A program made the position numbers and the translations under genes. DNA of 64,000 nt. Source: Sporolactobacillus sp. THM7-4 (GTDB lineage: Bacteria; Bacillota; Bacilli; Bacillales; Sporolactobacillaceae). Shown in pieces: positions 16,708-24,951 of this stretch. The first letter of the stretch is position 1. The number at the start of each line of letters is the position of its first letter. The notes below the pieces were generated by a model. That model was not told the origin of the DNA. It made no database searches and saw nothing but the letters and a program-made list of their open reading frames with translations. The DNA is taken from NCBI RefSeq assembly GCF_004153165.1, contig NZ_SEMD01000005.1:1-64000 (forward strand), given 5' to 3'.

Positions 16708-17523
16708 ATGAAATTGAATCCAAAGTTTTGTCTGACTCTTGCGTCTGCAGCCTTGCTAAGCCTGTCCGCTTGTTCGCAAGCTGCCCAGGTACCTGAAAAA
16801 CAAGAACAGTCCTCCAAAATTCAGCAGGACAAGTCTAATCAGGGGAAAAGCCAGGCTAATATAAAACTGTCGGGAGAACAAGCGAATAATGATTCGAAGA
16901 TGGTTTCGCCAATGAGTCAAAAAGGCGTGCATGTAGTTGCAGATCCGGACAGCACGCTTGTTTTGGTCAATAAACACTTCAAACTCCCGGATCATTATGT
17001 GCCGAGGCAGCTGGTCTATCCGAATGTACCATTTATTACTTCTCAAAGATCAGAAAAGTTCAAAATGCGCAAAGTTGCGGCCGATGCTCTGGAAAAAATG
17101 TTTGCTGCGGCAAAAAAAGATGGGATCAGCCTTGCCGGGGTATCCGCGTATCGATCTTTCGCTTTGCAGACGGTGCTATTTAATAACTACGCCAGACAAG
17201 ACGGTGTGAAAAAAGCGCTGACCTATTGCGCCAGTCCCGGAACAAGCGAGCATGAAACAGGACTTGCCATTGATGTATCGGGTACCAGTGGCATGTACGC
17301 AGCGACAGAAGCATTTGCGAAAACCGCTCAGGCGAAATGGCTGGCTGAACATGCACAGAATTATGGATTTATTATCCGATACCCTAAAGGAAAGGAAAAA
17401 GTTACAGGTTATGAATATGAGGCCTGGCATATACGCTATGTTGGTGTTCAGGCAGCAAAAACGATAACAAAAAACAAGCTTGCTCTTGAGGAGTACTTGC
17501 GTGTTGTTCCGGTCACAAAATAG
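16708..17523 (+). CDS. VanY-type D-Ala-D-Ala carboxypeptidase lipoprotein
   Basis: Encodes 271 residues from ATG 16708, preceded by GAAGGTGAG; upstream in-frame ATGs lack a site. The signal peptide ends in a lipobox (LLSLSAC), so it is a membrane-anchored lipoprotein. After a Gln/Lys-rich linker comes a peptidase M15B domain with the zinc motifs SEHETGLAIDVSG (His and Asp) and EAWHIRYVG (catalytic Glu and His), plus the GVSAYRSFALQ substrate strand. It should trim the terminal D-Ala from peptidoglycan stem peptides. No vanRS-type genes adjoin, so it is likely a housekeeping cell-wall enzyme. Confidence 0.9.
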   Translation: MKLNPKFCLTLASAALLSLSACSQAAQVPEKQEQSSKIQQDKSNQGKSQANIKLSGEQANNDSKMVSPMSQKGVHVVADPDSTLVLVNKHFKLPDHYVPRQLVYPNVPFITSQRSEKFKMRKVAADALEKMFAAAKKDGISLAGVSAYRSFALQTVLFNNYARQDGVKKALTYCASPGTSEHETGLAIDVSGTSGMYAATEAFAKTAQAKWLAEHAQNYGFIIRYPKGKEKVTGYEYEAWHIRYVGVQAAKTITKNKLALEEYLRVVPVTK

Positions 17524-17628
17524 AATCATTCTTCAGAAGTGGCTCAGCATTTTCCTTATGTATAAGGGGTTTTTCAGGCTAAAACAGGAGAGCCTAATAG
17601 TCAGAATATAAAAGTTTTTATATTTTAC

Positions 17629-17657
17629 TTTACAAGCCCTTTGATTCTGTATATAAT
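17629..17657 (+). promoter_or_regulatory. promoter of the tRNA cluster
   Basis: TTTACA (17629-17634), 17-bp spacer, TATAAT (17652-17657), 30 bases before the first tRNA. Confidence 0.85.
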
Positions 17658-17686
17658 AAGGAACGTCGATTGCGACGGAAGGTTGT

Positions 17687-17758
17687 GGCCCGTTCGTCAA
17701 GTGGTTAAGACACCACCCTTTCACGGTGGGTTCGTGGGTTCGAATCCCGCACGGGTCA
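17687..17758 (+). tRNA. tRNA-Glu (TTC)
   Basis: Acceptor stem GGCCCGT/ACGGGTC, anticodon loop CTTTCAC with TTC, T arm GGTTCGAATCC. CCA is not encoded. Confidence 0.96.
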
Positions 17759-17761
17759 TTT

Positions 17762-17837
17762 GGAGGATTAGCTCAGCTGGGAGAGCGTCTGCCTTACAAG
17801 CAGAGGGTCACAGGTTCGAGCCCTGTATCCTCCACCA
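17762..17837 (+). tRNA. tRNA-Val (TAC)
   Basis: Acceptor stem GGAGGAT/ATCCTCC, anticodon loop CTTACAA with TAC, T arm GGTTCGAGCC, encoded CCA. Confidence 0.96.
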
Positions 17838-17841
17838 TTTC

Positions 17842-17917
<76 letters not shown>

Positions 17918-17943
17918 ATGCTCGAATAGATATATACTGTTTC

Positions 17944-18028
17944 GGAGGGATAGCGAAGAGGCTAAACGCGACGGACTGTAAATCCGTTCCCTTTGGGTTC
18001 GAAGGTTCGAATCCTTCTCCCTCCACCA
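17944..18028 (+). tRNA. tRNA-Tyr (GTA)
   Basis: Acceptor stem GGAGGGA/TCCCTCC, anticodon loop CTGTAAA with GTA, long variable arm typical of bacterial tRNA-Tyr, encoded CCA. Confidence 0.96.
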
Positions 18029-18047
18029 CTAAAACTAAATTAATTGT

Positions 18048-18123
18048 GGGCCATTAGCTCAGTTGGTAGAGCATCTGACTCTTAATCAGAGGGTCGAAGG
18101 TTCGAGACCTTCATGGCCCACCA
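18048..18123 (+). tRNA. tRNA-Lys (CTT)
   Basis: Acceptor stem GGGCCAT/ATGGCCC, anticodon loop CTCTTAA with CTT, encoded CCA. Confidence 0.95.
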
Positions 18124-18131
18124 CTTATTTT

Positions 18132-18217
18132 GCGGGTGTGGCGGAATTGGCAGACGCGCTAGATTCAGGTTCTAGTGTCCTTTACCGGACGTGGAGGTTC
18201 AAGTCCTCTCATCCGCA
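18132..18217 (+). tRNA. tRNA-Leu (CAG)
   Basis: Acceptor stem GCGGGTG/CATCCGC (one G-T pair), anticodon loop TTCAGGT with CAG, long variable arm, CCA not encoded. A 160-base gap without a recognisable gene follows before the next tRNA. Confidence 0.95.
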
Positions 18218-18379
18218 TTAATTTATATATTTCGGCAGTGTGTGTTAAAAAGTTGAAAGTTATGATTTCGATCTGGTTATTTATCTGAATGGACAAATGC
18301 AAGTGACGCAAGCCGGTCAGTAATAAAAGAGGAAATCATTCATGTTTTTATTCAAACTTTTTAATGACACTACCGGTTT

Positions 18380-18454
18380 GCGGAAGTAGTTCAGCGGTAG
18401 AACATCACCTTGCCATGGTGAGGGTCGCGGGTTCAAGTCCCGTCTTCCGCTCCA
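18380..18454 (+). tRNA. tRNA-Gly (GCC)
   Basis: Acceptor stem GCGGAAG/CTTCCGC, anticodon loop TTGCCAT with GCC, encoded CCA. Confidence 0.96.
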
Positions 18455-18462
18455 TTATTTAT

Positions 18463-18535
18463 GGGGCCTTAGCTCAGCCGGGAGAGCGCCTGCTTTGCAC
18501 GCAGGAGGTCGGGGGTTCGATCCCCCCAGGCTCCA
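18463..18535 (+). tRNA. tRNA-Ala (TGC)
   Basis: Acceptor stem GGGGCCT/AGGCTCC (one G-T pair), anticodon loop TTTGCAC with TGC, CCA not encoded. Last gene of the cluster. Confidence 0.95.
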
Positions 18536-18559
18536 TATTCAACTCTATCACAAAGAACA

Positions 18560-18593
18560 GGACTTTTGATTGAATGATCAGAAGTCCCTTTTT
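18560..18593 (+). terminator. tRNA cluster terminator
   Basis: GGACTTTTGATT pairs imperfectly with GATCAGAAGTCC, followed by CTTTTT. From here to 18911 no gene is seen. Confidence 0.75.
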
Positions 18594-18911
18594 CGTATTC
18601 CTGTAAAGAAAAACGAAGGCTCGTCACGTCCAGAACGACGGCTTCGCGAGATTTTCTTCTTTAAATGTCGATTTCAGAGATATACCTCTCTTCCCGGAAA
18701 AGTAAAACAAGTTTCGGTCAGGCTGGACGAGATAATGAGATCGATTTCCTCCTGTTCTGCAACGTAAACTGCGGCTCGAAGATACCTGTGTTGTGGTATA
18801 ATTTAAACAGGTGCAGCAGTAAACTCTAATCTGCCAGCTGCACCCCAACGCCTGGTTAATCAACCATTTGCAAAGTAAGAGCGCACTTGTTGGACTTCTC
18901 TTTAAATAGAG

Positions 18912-19064
18912 TTATCGGATCATACGTTCATATTTAATGATCCATTGATCCAAACGACGGCTTAAAAGCTGAACTTTTTGCGAAGTAAGAGATTGATTGA
19001 GAGCTGCAAGGAGCAGTTGATTGCGCAGTTTTTCAATTTCGATGCTTATTTGGCGTTTATTCAT
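18912..19064 (-). CDS. Spo0E-like aspartyl-phosphate phosphatase
   Basis: A 50-residue protein (MNKRQISIEIEKLRNQLLLA at the start) preceded by TTGGAGGC at good spacing. It fits the Spo0E family: an IExLRxxL first helix, a short turn, and the catalytic S-x-x-LD block (LLSRRLDQWIIKY), where the family usually has SQxLDxLI. Spo0E proteins dephosphorylate Spo0A-P and delay sporulation. The Asp of RRLD is the catalytic acid in the family; Arg replaces the common Gln. It is one of the clearest signs that the host is a spore former. Confidence 0.85.
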   Translation of the reverse strand: MNKRQISIEIEKLRNQLLLAALNQSLTSQKVQLLSRRLDQWIIKYERMIR

Positions 19065-19384
19065 TGGCTTGCCTCCAAATACTACTGTTGTTATAGTCTA
19101 AAATTACCCCTTTATTCCATAATCAAACGAATACATAGATGTTTTAACATATAGTCGATCCGTAAATTCGGTCTTGAAGAAGGAAAAGCCAGTCCAGAAC
19201 GATAAATATCAGAAAAACACACATTTTACAGGTTCAGGTTCTTTTGATTTGAGTATGACTACCTGAATGATTCGTTTTCGGTTGAACGACCTTAACCTGG
19301 ATAAAAACCTGTAACAACCGGGGGAGAGTGTGTTCCGACTTTCCCGGACGGGTGCACAGAGTGCACTCGGTAAAGCTTTCCAAA

Positions 19385-19411
19385 TGAAACTTGAATTTAA
19401 TCTTTTTCGTA
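19385..19411 (+). promoter_or_regulatory. SigW-type autoregulatory promoter
   Basis: TGAAAC (19385-19390) and CGTA (19408-19411) with a 17-base spacer, matching the SigW consensus. It lies 30 bases before sigW, so the gene should activate itself. The rest of 19065-19439 has no gene. Confidence 0.75.
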
Positions 19412-19439
19412 TAAATATTGCTGCAAAAGAGAGGTCAAG

Positions 19440-20015
19440 ATGGAATACAAAGAGAAGCGGCTGATAAAAAAAGTAAAAAAAGGGGATCATCAAGCATTCG
19501 CCGAGCTTGTCGATAAATATAAAAACAGCGTCTACTCCATATGCCTGAGGATGGTCGGCAATAGCCAGGAGGCGGAGGACTTGTCGCAGGAAACTTTTAT
19601 TCGTGCATACAAACACATTGACCAGTTTGACACTGATCGGAAATTCTCAACCTGGATATTTCGGATTGCGACGAATTTATCGATCGATTTTCTTCGAAGA
19701 AAGAAACCGAGTGTCTCCCTGGATGCTGAATTGCCAGGTACAGACGGATTAGAATTGAAAGAAATACTGGCTTCAGGCGAGGCACTTCCGGATGAGCTGG
19801 TCGTCTGGAGCGAAACGGAGCGAATCGTGCAGTACGAGATCGACCGGCTTCGGGAGAAATACCGATCGGCGATTATCTTAAAATATATACAGGGTCTCAG
19901 TCTTAAGGAAATCAGCGAAATTCTGGGCGTCCCGATAGGAACGGTTAAGACGAGGATTCACCGCGGCCGTGAAATCCTGAGAAAGAATATAACAGCGATC
20001 CGAGGTGAGGAATAA
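19440..20015 (+). CDS. sigW: ECF sigma factor SigW
   Basis: Encodes 191 residues, close to B. subtilis SigW (187). Region 2 (DHQAFAELVDKYKNSVYSIC and AEDLSQETFIRAYKHIDQFD) and region 4 (ILKYIQGLSLKEISEILGVP and GTVKTRIHRGREILRK) are complete. SigW directs the cell-envelope stress regulon (antimicrobial peptides, alkaline shock). AGAGAGGTC precedes the ATG. Its stop overlaps the rsiW start by one base and it carries a self-type promoter upstream, as in the sigW operon. Confidence 0.92.
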   Translation: MEYKEKRLIKKVKKGDHQAFAELVDKYKNSVYSICLRMVGNSQEAEDLSQETFIRAYKHIDQFDTDRKFSTWIFRIATNLSIDFLRRKKPSVSLDAELPGTDGLELKEILASGEALPDELVVWSETERIVQYEIDRLREKYRSAIILKYIQGLSLKEISEILGVPIGTVKTRIHRGREILRKNITAIRGEE

Positions 20016-20416
20016 TGACTTGTTTAAACAAAAGATTCGTGTCATTAATGAATAAGGTCCTGGATGGAGAGGCAAGAAGAGAGGAAAAAATGGAACTGGA
20101 TCGGCATATGGAAACGTGCGAAAGCTGCCGGAACCATTTTAGAGAATTAAAACAATCGACTGAATTGCTGAACCATTTGTCCCACCCACAACTGCCATTC
20201 AGTTTTACGAAGAATGTTCTTGATAAACTTCCTGCAGAGAACCGGCATGCGTTGAGAGAATGGATGAGTCGGCATCCTGTATGGGCAACAGCCGCTATTT
20301 GTGCCTTGCCTATGTCATTTGTAATGATTGCAGCTAAGAGACAAACATTTTTTCAAGGGAAAAATGGTGAGGATCACGGGTATCTTCTGCTGAGAGTGCC
20401 TGAAGACCGTTCCTGA
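20015..20416 (+). CDS. rsiW: anti-sigma-W factor RsiW, short form
   Basis: Encodes 133 residues. The N-terminal zinc-binding anti-sigma domain is present (HMETCESC, with H-x3-C-x2-C), followed by a linker and one membrane helix (VWATAAICALPMSFVMIAA, about 90-108). Only about 25 residues remain outside the membrane, whereas B. subtilis RsiW (208 residues) has a much longer exported part that is cut by PrsW under stress. It should still hold SigW at the membrane; how it is cleaved is open. Coupled to sigW. Confidence 0.85.
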   Translation: MTCLNKRFVSLMNKVLDGEARREEKMELDRHMETCESCRNHFRELKQSTELLNHLSHPQLPFSFTKNVLDKLPAENRHALREWMSRHPVWATAAICALPMSFVMIAAKRQTFFQGKNGEDHGYLLLRVPEDRS

Positions 20417-20830
20417 ATCTGAAAAGAGAGGCCCGGCAGAAGAGAGACAGGCTGTTCATTATTTAAGAATGGTAAGCATAGAATAAGAAACAGTAAACGA
20501 AAAATAAAAAAGCAGCCGTTTGTGCATGATGATTGGCCCTATTATAATAAGAATCAAGCTTCTGAGGAAAAAATGACCTATTATCAGTTGAAATGAAACC
20601 GGCGGAGTGATTAAGCGAACAAGGTGAAAATGAGTTAACCTCCCCGGCTCCTTCTGATGCACCCGGCCTTTTCCAACGCCGTTTTCTTATTCTGCTTAAT
20701 AAAAAAACATCAGGAGGCCGGTAAATGGCCACCGTCCCGCGCCATTTCCCCGCCCGGGTATGTTTCATCTCTTGATTTATATGCAGGCAGTATCTACAAT
20801 CTCATTACGGTCCTCAAAAACTTAGCCGCC

Positions 20831-20859
20831 TTGACATTCTGATTCCTCTGGCTTATCTA
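20831..20859 (+). promoter_or_regulatory. promoter of cdaA-cdaR-glmM
   Basis: TTGACA (20831-20836), 17-bp spacer, TATCTA (20854-20859). It lies about 70 bases before cdaA. The upstream stretch 20417-20830 holds no gene I can recognise. Confidence 0.8.
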
Positions 20860-20930
20860 AGAGAGGATTCCAGGAGAAAAACCAAGTGTCGGCAATGTCA
20901 GACAAGCGGCCAATTTGGAGGATGAAAGCC

Positions 20931-21746
20931 ATGTCTTTTTGGGCTCATTTCAACATTCTTAATTACCTGACAGATATTATTGATATATTAATCGTAACTT
21001 ACGTTGTATATAAAGTCATAATGATCATCCGCGGTACAAAAGCGGTCCAGCTCGCTAAAGGAATTCTGGTTATCGTCGGTGTCTGGTTCCTGAGCAGTCT
21101 CTTTCAATTAAGAACATTGGAGTGGCTGACGAACAAAGCGATTACCTATGGGATCTTTGCGATCATTATTATATTTCAGCCTGAATTAAGACGAGTCCTT
21201 GAACAACTGGGACGAGGAAGAATTTTTACCAGAGGAATCGTTGAGGAAGAGCATAAGCAAATGACTGATGCGATTGTCAAAGCTTCCTTATATATGGCAA
21301 AAAGACGAATTGGCGCGCTGATGTCGATCGAACGGAAAACCGGACTTAACGACTATATTGAGACAGGCATCCTCCTGAACGGCAATCTGACGTCACAATT
21401 GCTTATTAACATATTCATTCCGAATACACCACTTCATGATGGCGCCGTCATTATCCGCGGAAATGAAGTTGTAGCAGCGGCGTGTTATCTGCCGCTGTCT
21501 GAAAGCCCGTTTATTTCCAAAGAACTCGGAACGAGACATCGGGCAGCCATGGGGGTCAGTGAAGTCACCGACTGCCTTACGGTTGTTGTTTCCGAGGAAA
21601 CCGGGGGCATCACAGTAACAAAAAACGGTGAAATGTTCCGTGACATTTCCCCCGAACAGCTGAAGAATATGCTGCAGAATGAATTAACAGAGACCGACAG
21701 CCCGGCTTCTTTACGATGGAATTGGAGAGGGAAGCACCATGGATAA
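20931..21746 (+). CDS. cdaA: diadenylate cyclase CdaA
   Basis: Encodes 271 residues from ATG 20931, which has GGAGG nine bases upstream and aligns with known CdaA starts; a GTG at 20886 is also preceded by AGGAG. Three N-terminal membrane helices are followed by the DisA_N catalytic domain with LHDGAVII and GTRHRAAMG, the DGA and RHR motifs that bind ATP and metal. CdaA makes cyclic di-AMP, which controls potassium and osmolyte balance. It overlaps cdaR by 8 bases. cdaA-cdaR-glmM is the standard Firmicutes order. Confidence 0.95.
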   Translation: MSFWAHFNILNYLTDIIDILIVTYVVYKVIMIIRGTKAVQLAKGILVIVGVWFLSSLFQLRTLEWLTNKAITYGIFAIIIIFQPELRRVLEQLGRGRIFTRGIVEEEHKQMTDAIVKASLYMAKRRIGALMSIERKTGLNDYIETGILLNGNLTSQLLINIFIPNTPLHDGAVIIRGNEVVAAACYLPLSESPFISKELGTRHRAAMGVSEVTDCLTVVVSEETGGITVTKNGEMFRDISPEQLKNMLQNELTETDSPASLRWNWRGKHHG

Positions 21747-23106
21747 ACTTTTGCACAAAAACTGGCTTGTGAAAATCATCTCCTTTGTCACCGCCCTGAT
21801 GCTTTATGCCATTGTGTCCTCCGGGGAAAATCCTTCTCCGGATCCCTCAAATATATTGGAGAATAATGAACAGCAGGCAACAGTAACGGAACGGCTGAAC
21901 GTCAGGTACAATTCGGATCAGGATGTGGTTAGCGGCGCACCTCATTATGTCAAAATCCGGATGAGAGGCTCTGGCGATCTTTTATTAAAAGCAAGACTTC
22001 TTGCGTCCAGGAGCGCCTTTATCGATCTGACAAGGCTGAGTCCCGGTACGTATGATGTCAGGGTCCGGACAAGCGGTTTTCCTGCCGGTTTGAAAGTCAC
22101 ACCTGTTCCGGACACGGTGAGGATTACACTTCAAAGGAAATCGAGCAAGGAACTGCCTGTCGGGATAGATATCCTGAATAAAAATAAAATCAGCCAGGGT
22201 CTCGCTATTGGCGATCCTGTGATTGACCCGCAGACTGTAACCGTTACTGGCGGTGAGAACAGCATTAACTCAATCGCTTTTATTAAAGGGGTCATCAATG
22301 TGTCCGGAGCAGACAGTACAGCTGACAGTATGATTACCCTTCATGCATACGATAATAATGGTAATCAGTTGAATGTGACCATCACCCCTTCTGCTGTCCA
22401 CGTACGCGTACCTCTGATTAAAGTATCCAAACAGATGGCGATACAGGCAGCGGCATCCGGACGGCCGGCAAACGGATATGCAGTTCGTTCTATTGACTTA
22501 TCTGAAAAAAGTGTTACAGTCTTTACGGATGACAGTAAAACTCTGGATTCGATCACTGATCTTCCTCCGCTATCCGTCCCGGTTGATGGCTTGAATAAGG
22601 ATAAGACCATTAAAGTCAGGGTACCCCTTCCGGACGGAGCAACAAAAGTTTCACCCGGAGAGGTCGAAGCTACCGTCCATATTGTTAAGACCGGCGCCTC
22701 AAGCGGGGGCTCCAGTCAGAGTCAGAGCGTCGGCAGCCGTGATTCAGCGGTATTCGGATCATCGGTGCCTGAATCATCGGGTTCCGGATCATCGGCATCC
22801 GGATCATCGGTTTCCAAAGTATTCAAAGGGATTCCGATTACTGTTAAGGGACTCTCTTCGGCACAGAAAGCTACTTTTAATCAAAATGATGATGTCAATG
22901 TAACGGTTTCAGGCACGTCTTCAGTCCTCGACAGGTTAACGGAAAAAGATATTCAGGCAAGTGTTAATTTGAAGGGGTTAAGTGCAGGCGATCATCAAGT
23001 GGCTGTTGACGTGACTGTTCCGGAGGGATTGAGCGGCCTGCCGGCTCCGCATAGTGTCGGAGTGAAAATTACAGATAAAAACAAGAAAAATGACACTTCC
23101 GCATAA
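21739..23106 (+). CDS. cdaR: CdaA regulator CdaR (YbbR)
   Basis: Encodes 455 residues. One N-terminal membrane anchor (WLVKIISFVTALMLYAIVSS) precedes an extracytoplasmic part made of YbbR repeats, with boundaries near 55-130, 145-225, 235-315 and 365-445. A Ser/Gly-rich low-complexity linker (about 320-358, repeated GSS units) lies between the third and fourth. CdaR binds and modulates CdaA at the membrane. It starts within cdaA and is followed by glmM after 66 bases. Confidence 0.92.
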   Translation: MDKLLHKNWLVKIISFVTALMLYAIVSSGENPSPDPSNILENNEQQATVTERLNVRYNSDQDVVSGAPHYVKIRMRGSGDLLLKARLLASRSAFIDLTRLSPGTYDVRVRTSGFPAGLKVTPVPDTVRITLQRKSSKELPVGIDILNKNKISQGLAIGDPVIDPQTVTVTGGENSINSIAFIKGVINVSGADSTADSMITLHAYDNNGNQLNVTITPSAVHVRVPLIKVSKQMAIQAAASGRPANGYAVRSIDLSEKSVTVFTDDSKTLDSITDLPPLSVPVDGLNKDKTIKVRVPLPDGATKVSPGEVEATVHIVKTGASSGGSSQSQSVGSRDSAVFGSSVPESSGSGSSASGSSVSKVFKGIPITVKGLSSAQKATFNQNDDVNVTVSGTSSVLDRLTEKDIQASVNLKGLSAGDHQVAVDVTVPEGLSGLPAPHSVGVKITDKNKKNDTSA

Positions 23107-23172
23107 ATCCTTATCAGGTTTATACAAACAAAGTGATGATACTGGACAAGTGGAAGGATAGGAGCGATTGAA

Positions 23173-24531
23173 ATGGCGAAGTATTTTGGTACAGATGGGG
23201 TCAGAGGTGTTGCGAATGTCGGCCTGACTCCCGAGCTCGCCTTCAGACTCGGGCGTGCGGGCGGATACGCTTTGACCAGGACGACGGAACACCCTAAAGT
23301 ACTGGTCGGCCGGGATACCCGGATTTCTGGATATATGCTGGAAGGAGCCCTGATTTCCGGATTATTATCAATTGGTGCAGAGGTTATGCGACTCGGCATT
23401 ATTTCAACCCCCGGTGTTGCCTATCTGACAAAAGCAATGGACGCCAGTGCGGGTATTATGATCTCGGCATCACATAATCCTGTCGCCGATAATGGCATCA
23501 AATTTTTCGGCAGCGACGGTTTCAAATTAAGTGATGAGGTAGAAGAGACCATTGAGTCACTGCTTGCGAAAGAAAAAGACGATCTTCCAAGACCGATCGG
23601 AGGGGATCTGGGCACCGCCAGTGATTATTTTGAGGGTGCACAGAAGTATCTGCAGTTTCTGAAGGATACCATTCAGGAAGACGACTTCTCAATGTTCAGT
23701 CTTGCTCTGGATTGCGCCAATGGCTCGACCAGTTCACTCGCTCCGCATCTTTTCGCCGATCTGGAAGCTGATATTGTGACTATCGGTACATCTCCTAATG
23801 GAAAAAATATCAATGATGGTGTCGGATCGACTCATCCGGAGGCACTTTCTGCTCTCGTTAAAGAAAAAGGAGCAGATTGCGGCCTCGCTTTTGACGGTGA
23901 CGGAGACCGGCTGATCGCAGTTGACGAACAGGGAAACATTATTGATGGGGATAAAGTTATGTACATCTGCGCGACTTACTTAAAATCGAGGGGACTCCTG
24001 AACAAGAACACGCTTGTTACGACGGTAATGAGCAACCTTGGACTGTATAAAGCATTGCAGGCGGAGCAGATTGTAACAAAGCAGACTAAAGTCGGCGACC
24101 GGTATGTAATGGAAGAAATGCGTGCCGGGGGATACTCACTCGGAGGCGAACAATCTGGTCATATTATTTTTCTCGACCACTCAACAACTGGCGACGGCAT
24201 GCTGACCGCCCTGCAACTCGTCGGTATCATGAAAGTGACGGGGAAAAAGCTTTCTGAACTGGCTGCCGGAGTGCGGACGTATCCGCAGAAGCTGGTCAAT
24301 ATCAAGGTTGCAGATAAGCTCCACGTGACCGATAACCCTGTGGTTGCCCGGACGATTCAAGAGGTGGAAGCCGAAATGGCCGGTGACGGACGTGTACTTG
24401 TCCGCCCGTCAGGGACAGAGTCACTGGTCCGGGTCATGGCTGAGGCTCCGACGGAAGATAAATGTGCCGAGTATGTTTTCCGGATCGCTGATGTCGTCGA
24501 AAAGGAACTGGGCGGAGAAATTCAGAAATAA
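23173..24531 (+). CDS. glmM: phosphoglucosamine mutase GlmM
   Basis: Encodes 452 residues, full length for the family. It converts glucosamine-6-phosphate to glucosamine-1-phosphate for UDP-GlcNAc. [15 protein letters not shown] holds the phosphoserine; FDGDGDR is the metal loop; [10 protein letters not shown] the sugar-binding loop; [12 protein letters not shown] the phosphate-binding loop. AGGAGCGATTGAA precedes the ATG. In this operon GlmM physically restrains CdaA in related species. Confidence 0.96.
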   Translation: MAKYFGTDGVRGVANVGLTPELAFRLGRAGGYALTRTTEHPKVLVGRDTRISGYMLEGALISGLLSIGAEVMRLGIISTPGVAYLTKAMDASAGIMISASHNPVADNGIKFFGSDGFKLSDEVEETIESLLAKEKDDLPRPIGGDLGTASDYFEGAQKYLQFLKDTIQEDDFSMFSLALDCANGSTSSLAPHLFADLEADIVTIGTSPNGKNINDGVGSTHPEALSALVKEKGADCGLAFDGDGDRLIAVDEQGNIIDGDKVMYICATYLKSRGLLNKNTLVTTVMSNLGLYKALQAEQIVTKQTKVGDRYVMEEMRAGGYSLGGEQSGHIIFLDHSTTGDGMLTALQLVGIMKVTGKKLSELAAGVRTYPQKLVNIKVADKLHVTDNPVVARTIQEVEAEMAGDGRVLVRPSGTESLVRVMAEAPTEDKCAEYVFRIADVVEKELGGEIQK

Positions 24532-24618
24532 TCACTGAATGAATCGCCCTGTTTTAGAAGTATGTCCGAAGTACACAAAAAATGACCTTTTTGCATAATG
24601 TGAGAGTGAAAGAATTTA

Positions 24619-24647
24619 TTGACACGAGTTTGTTCTTTAAGTAGAAT
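24619..24647 (+). promoter_or_regulatory. glmS promoter
   Basis: TTGACA (24619-24624), 17-bp spacer, TAGAAT (24642-24647). A transcript would start near 24654, about 55 bases before the ribozyme core. Confidence 0.85.
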
Positions 24648-24702
24648 TTGGGAGAAGCACGATTCATGTGACTCAGGCAGGAAAGAGAGGGCGGAACAAC
24701 TG

Positions 24703-24900
24703 AATACTAAGCGCCTGGACTATTTCTGAGAACGGGGAATGCAGGAAATAGTTGACGAGGAAGAGGTTAATCGAAAAACTCGGCGGATACCTCTCGGGAT
24801 CGCTTGCACCCGTTAGTTTCTGTACAAAACAGGGAGGCAACTCTTTGGACAGAGATGGAAGCAGCAAGCACAGGGATATTTTATATATAAAACAAGTGGG
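24703..24900 (+). ncRNA. glmS ribozyme/riboswitch
   Basis: The conserved blocks stand in order: AGCGCCTGGAC (from 24710; self-cleavage would fall before the G at 24711), GACGAGG with AGAGGTTAATCGA, CTCGGCGGATACCTCTCGGG, and GGCAACTCTTTGGACAGAG with GGAAGCA. In the family, glucosamine-6-phosphate acts as cofactor for self-cleavage and the mRNA is then degraded by RNase J1. A separate long hairpin (GGGGCAAGAA / TTCTTGCCTC, about 24899-24940) stands between the core and the glmS ribosome site. Confidence 0.93.
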
Positions 24901-24951
24901 GCAAGAAGCCCCGTCATCGTGGGATTCTTGCCTCACAAGGAGGAAAATCCT

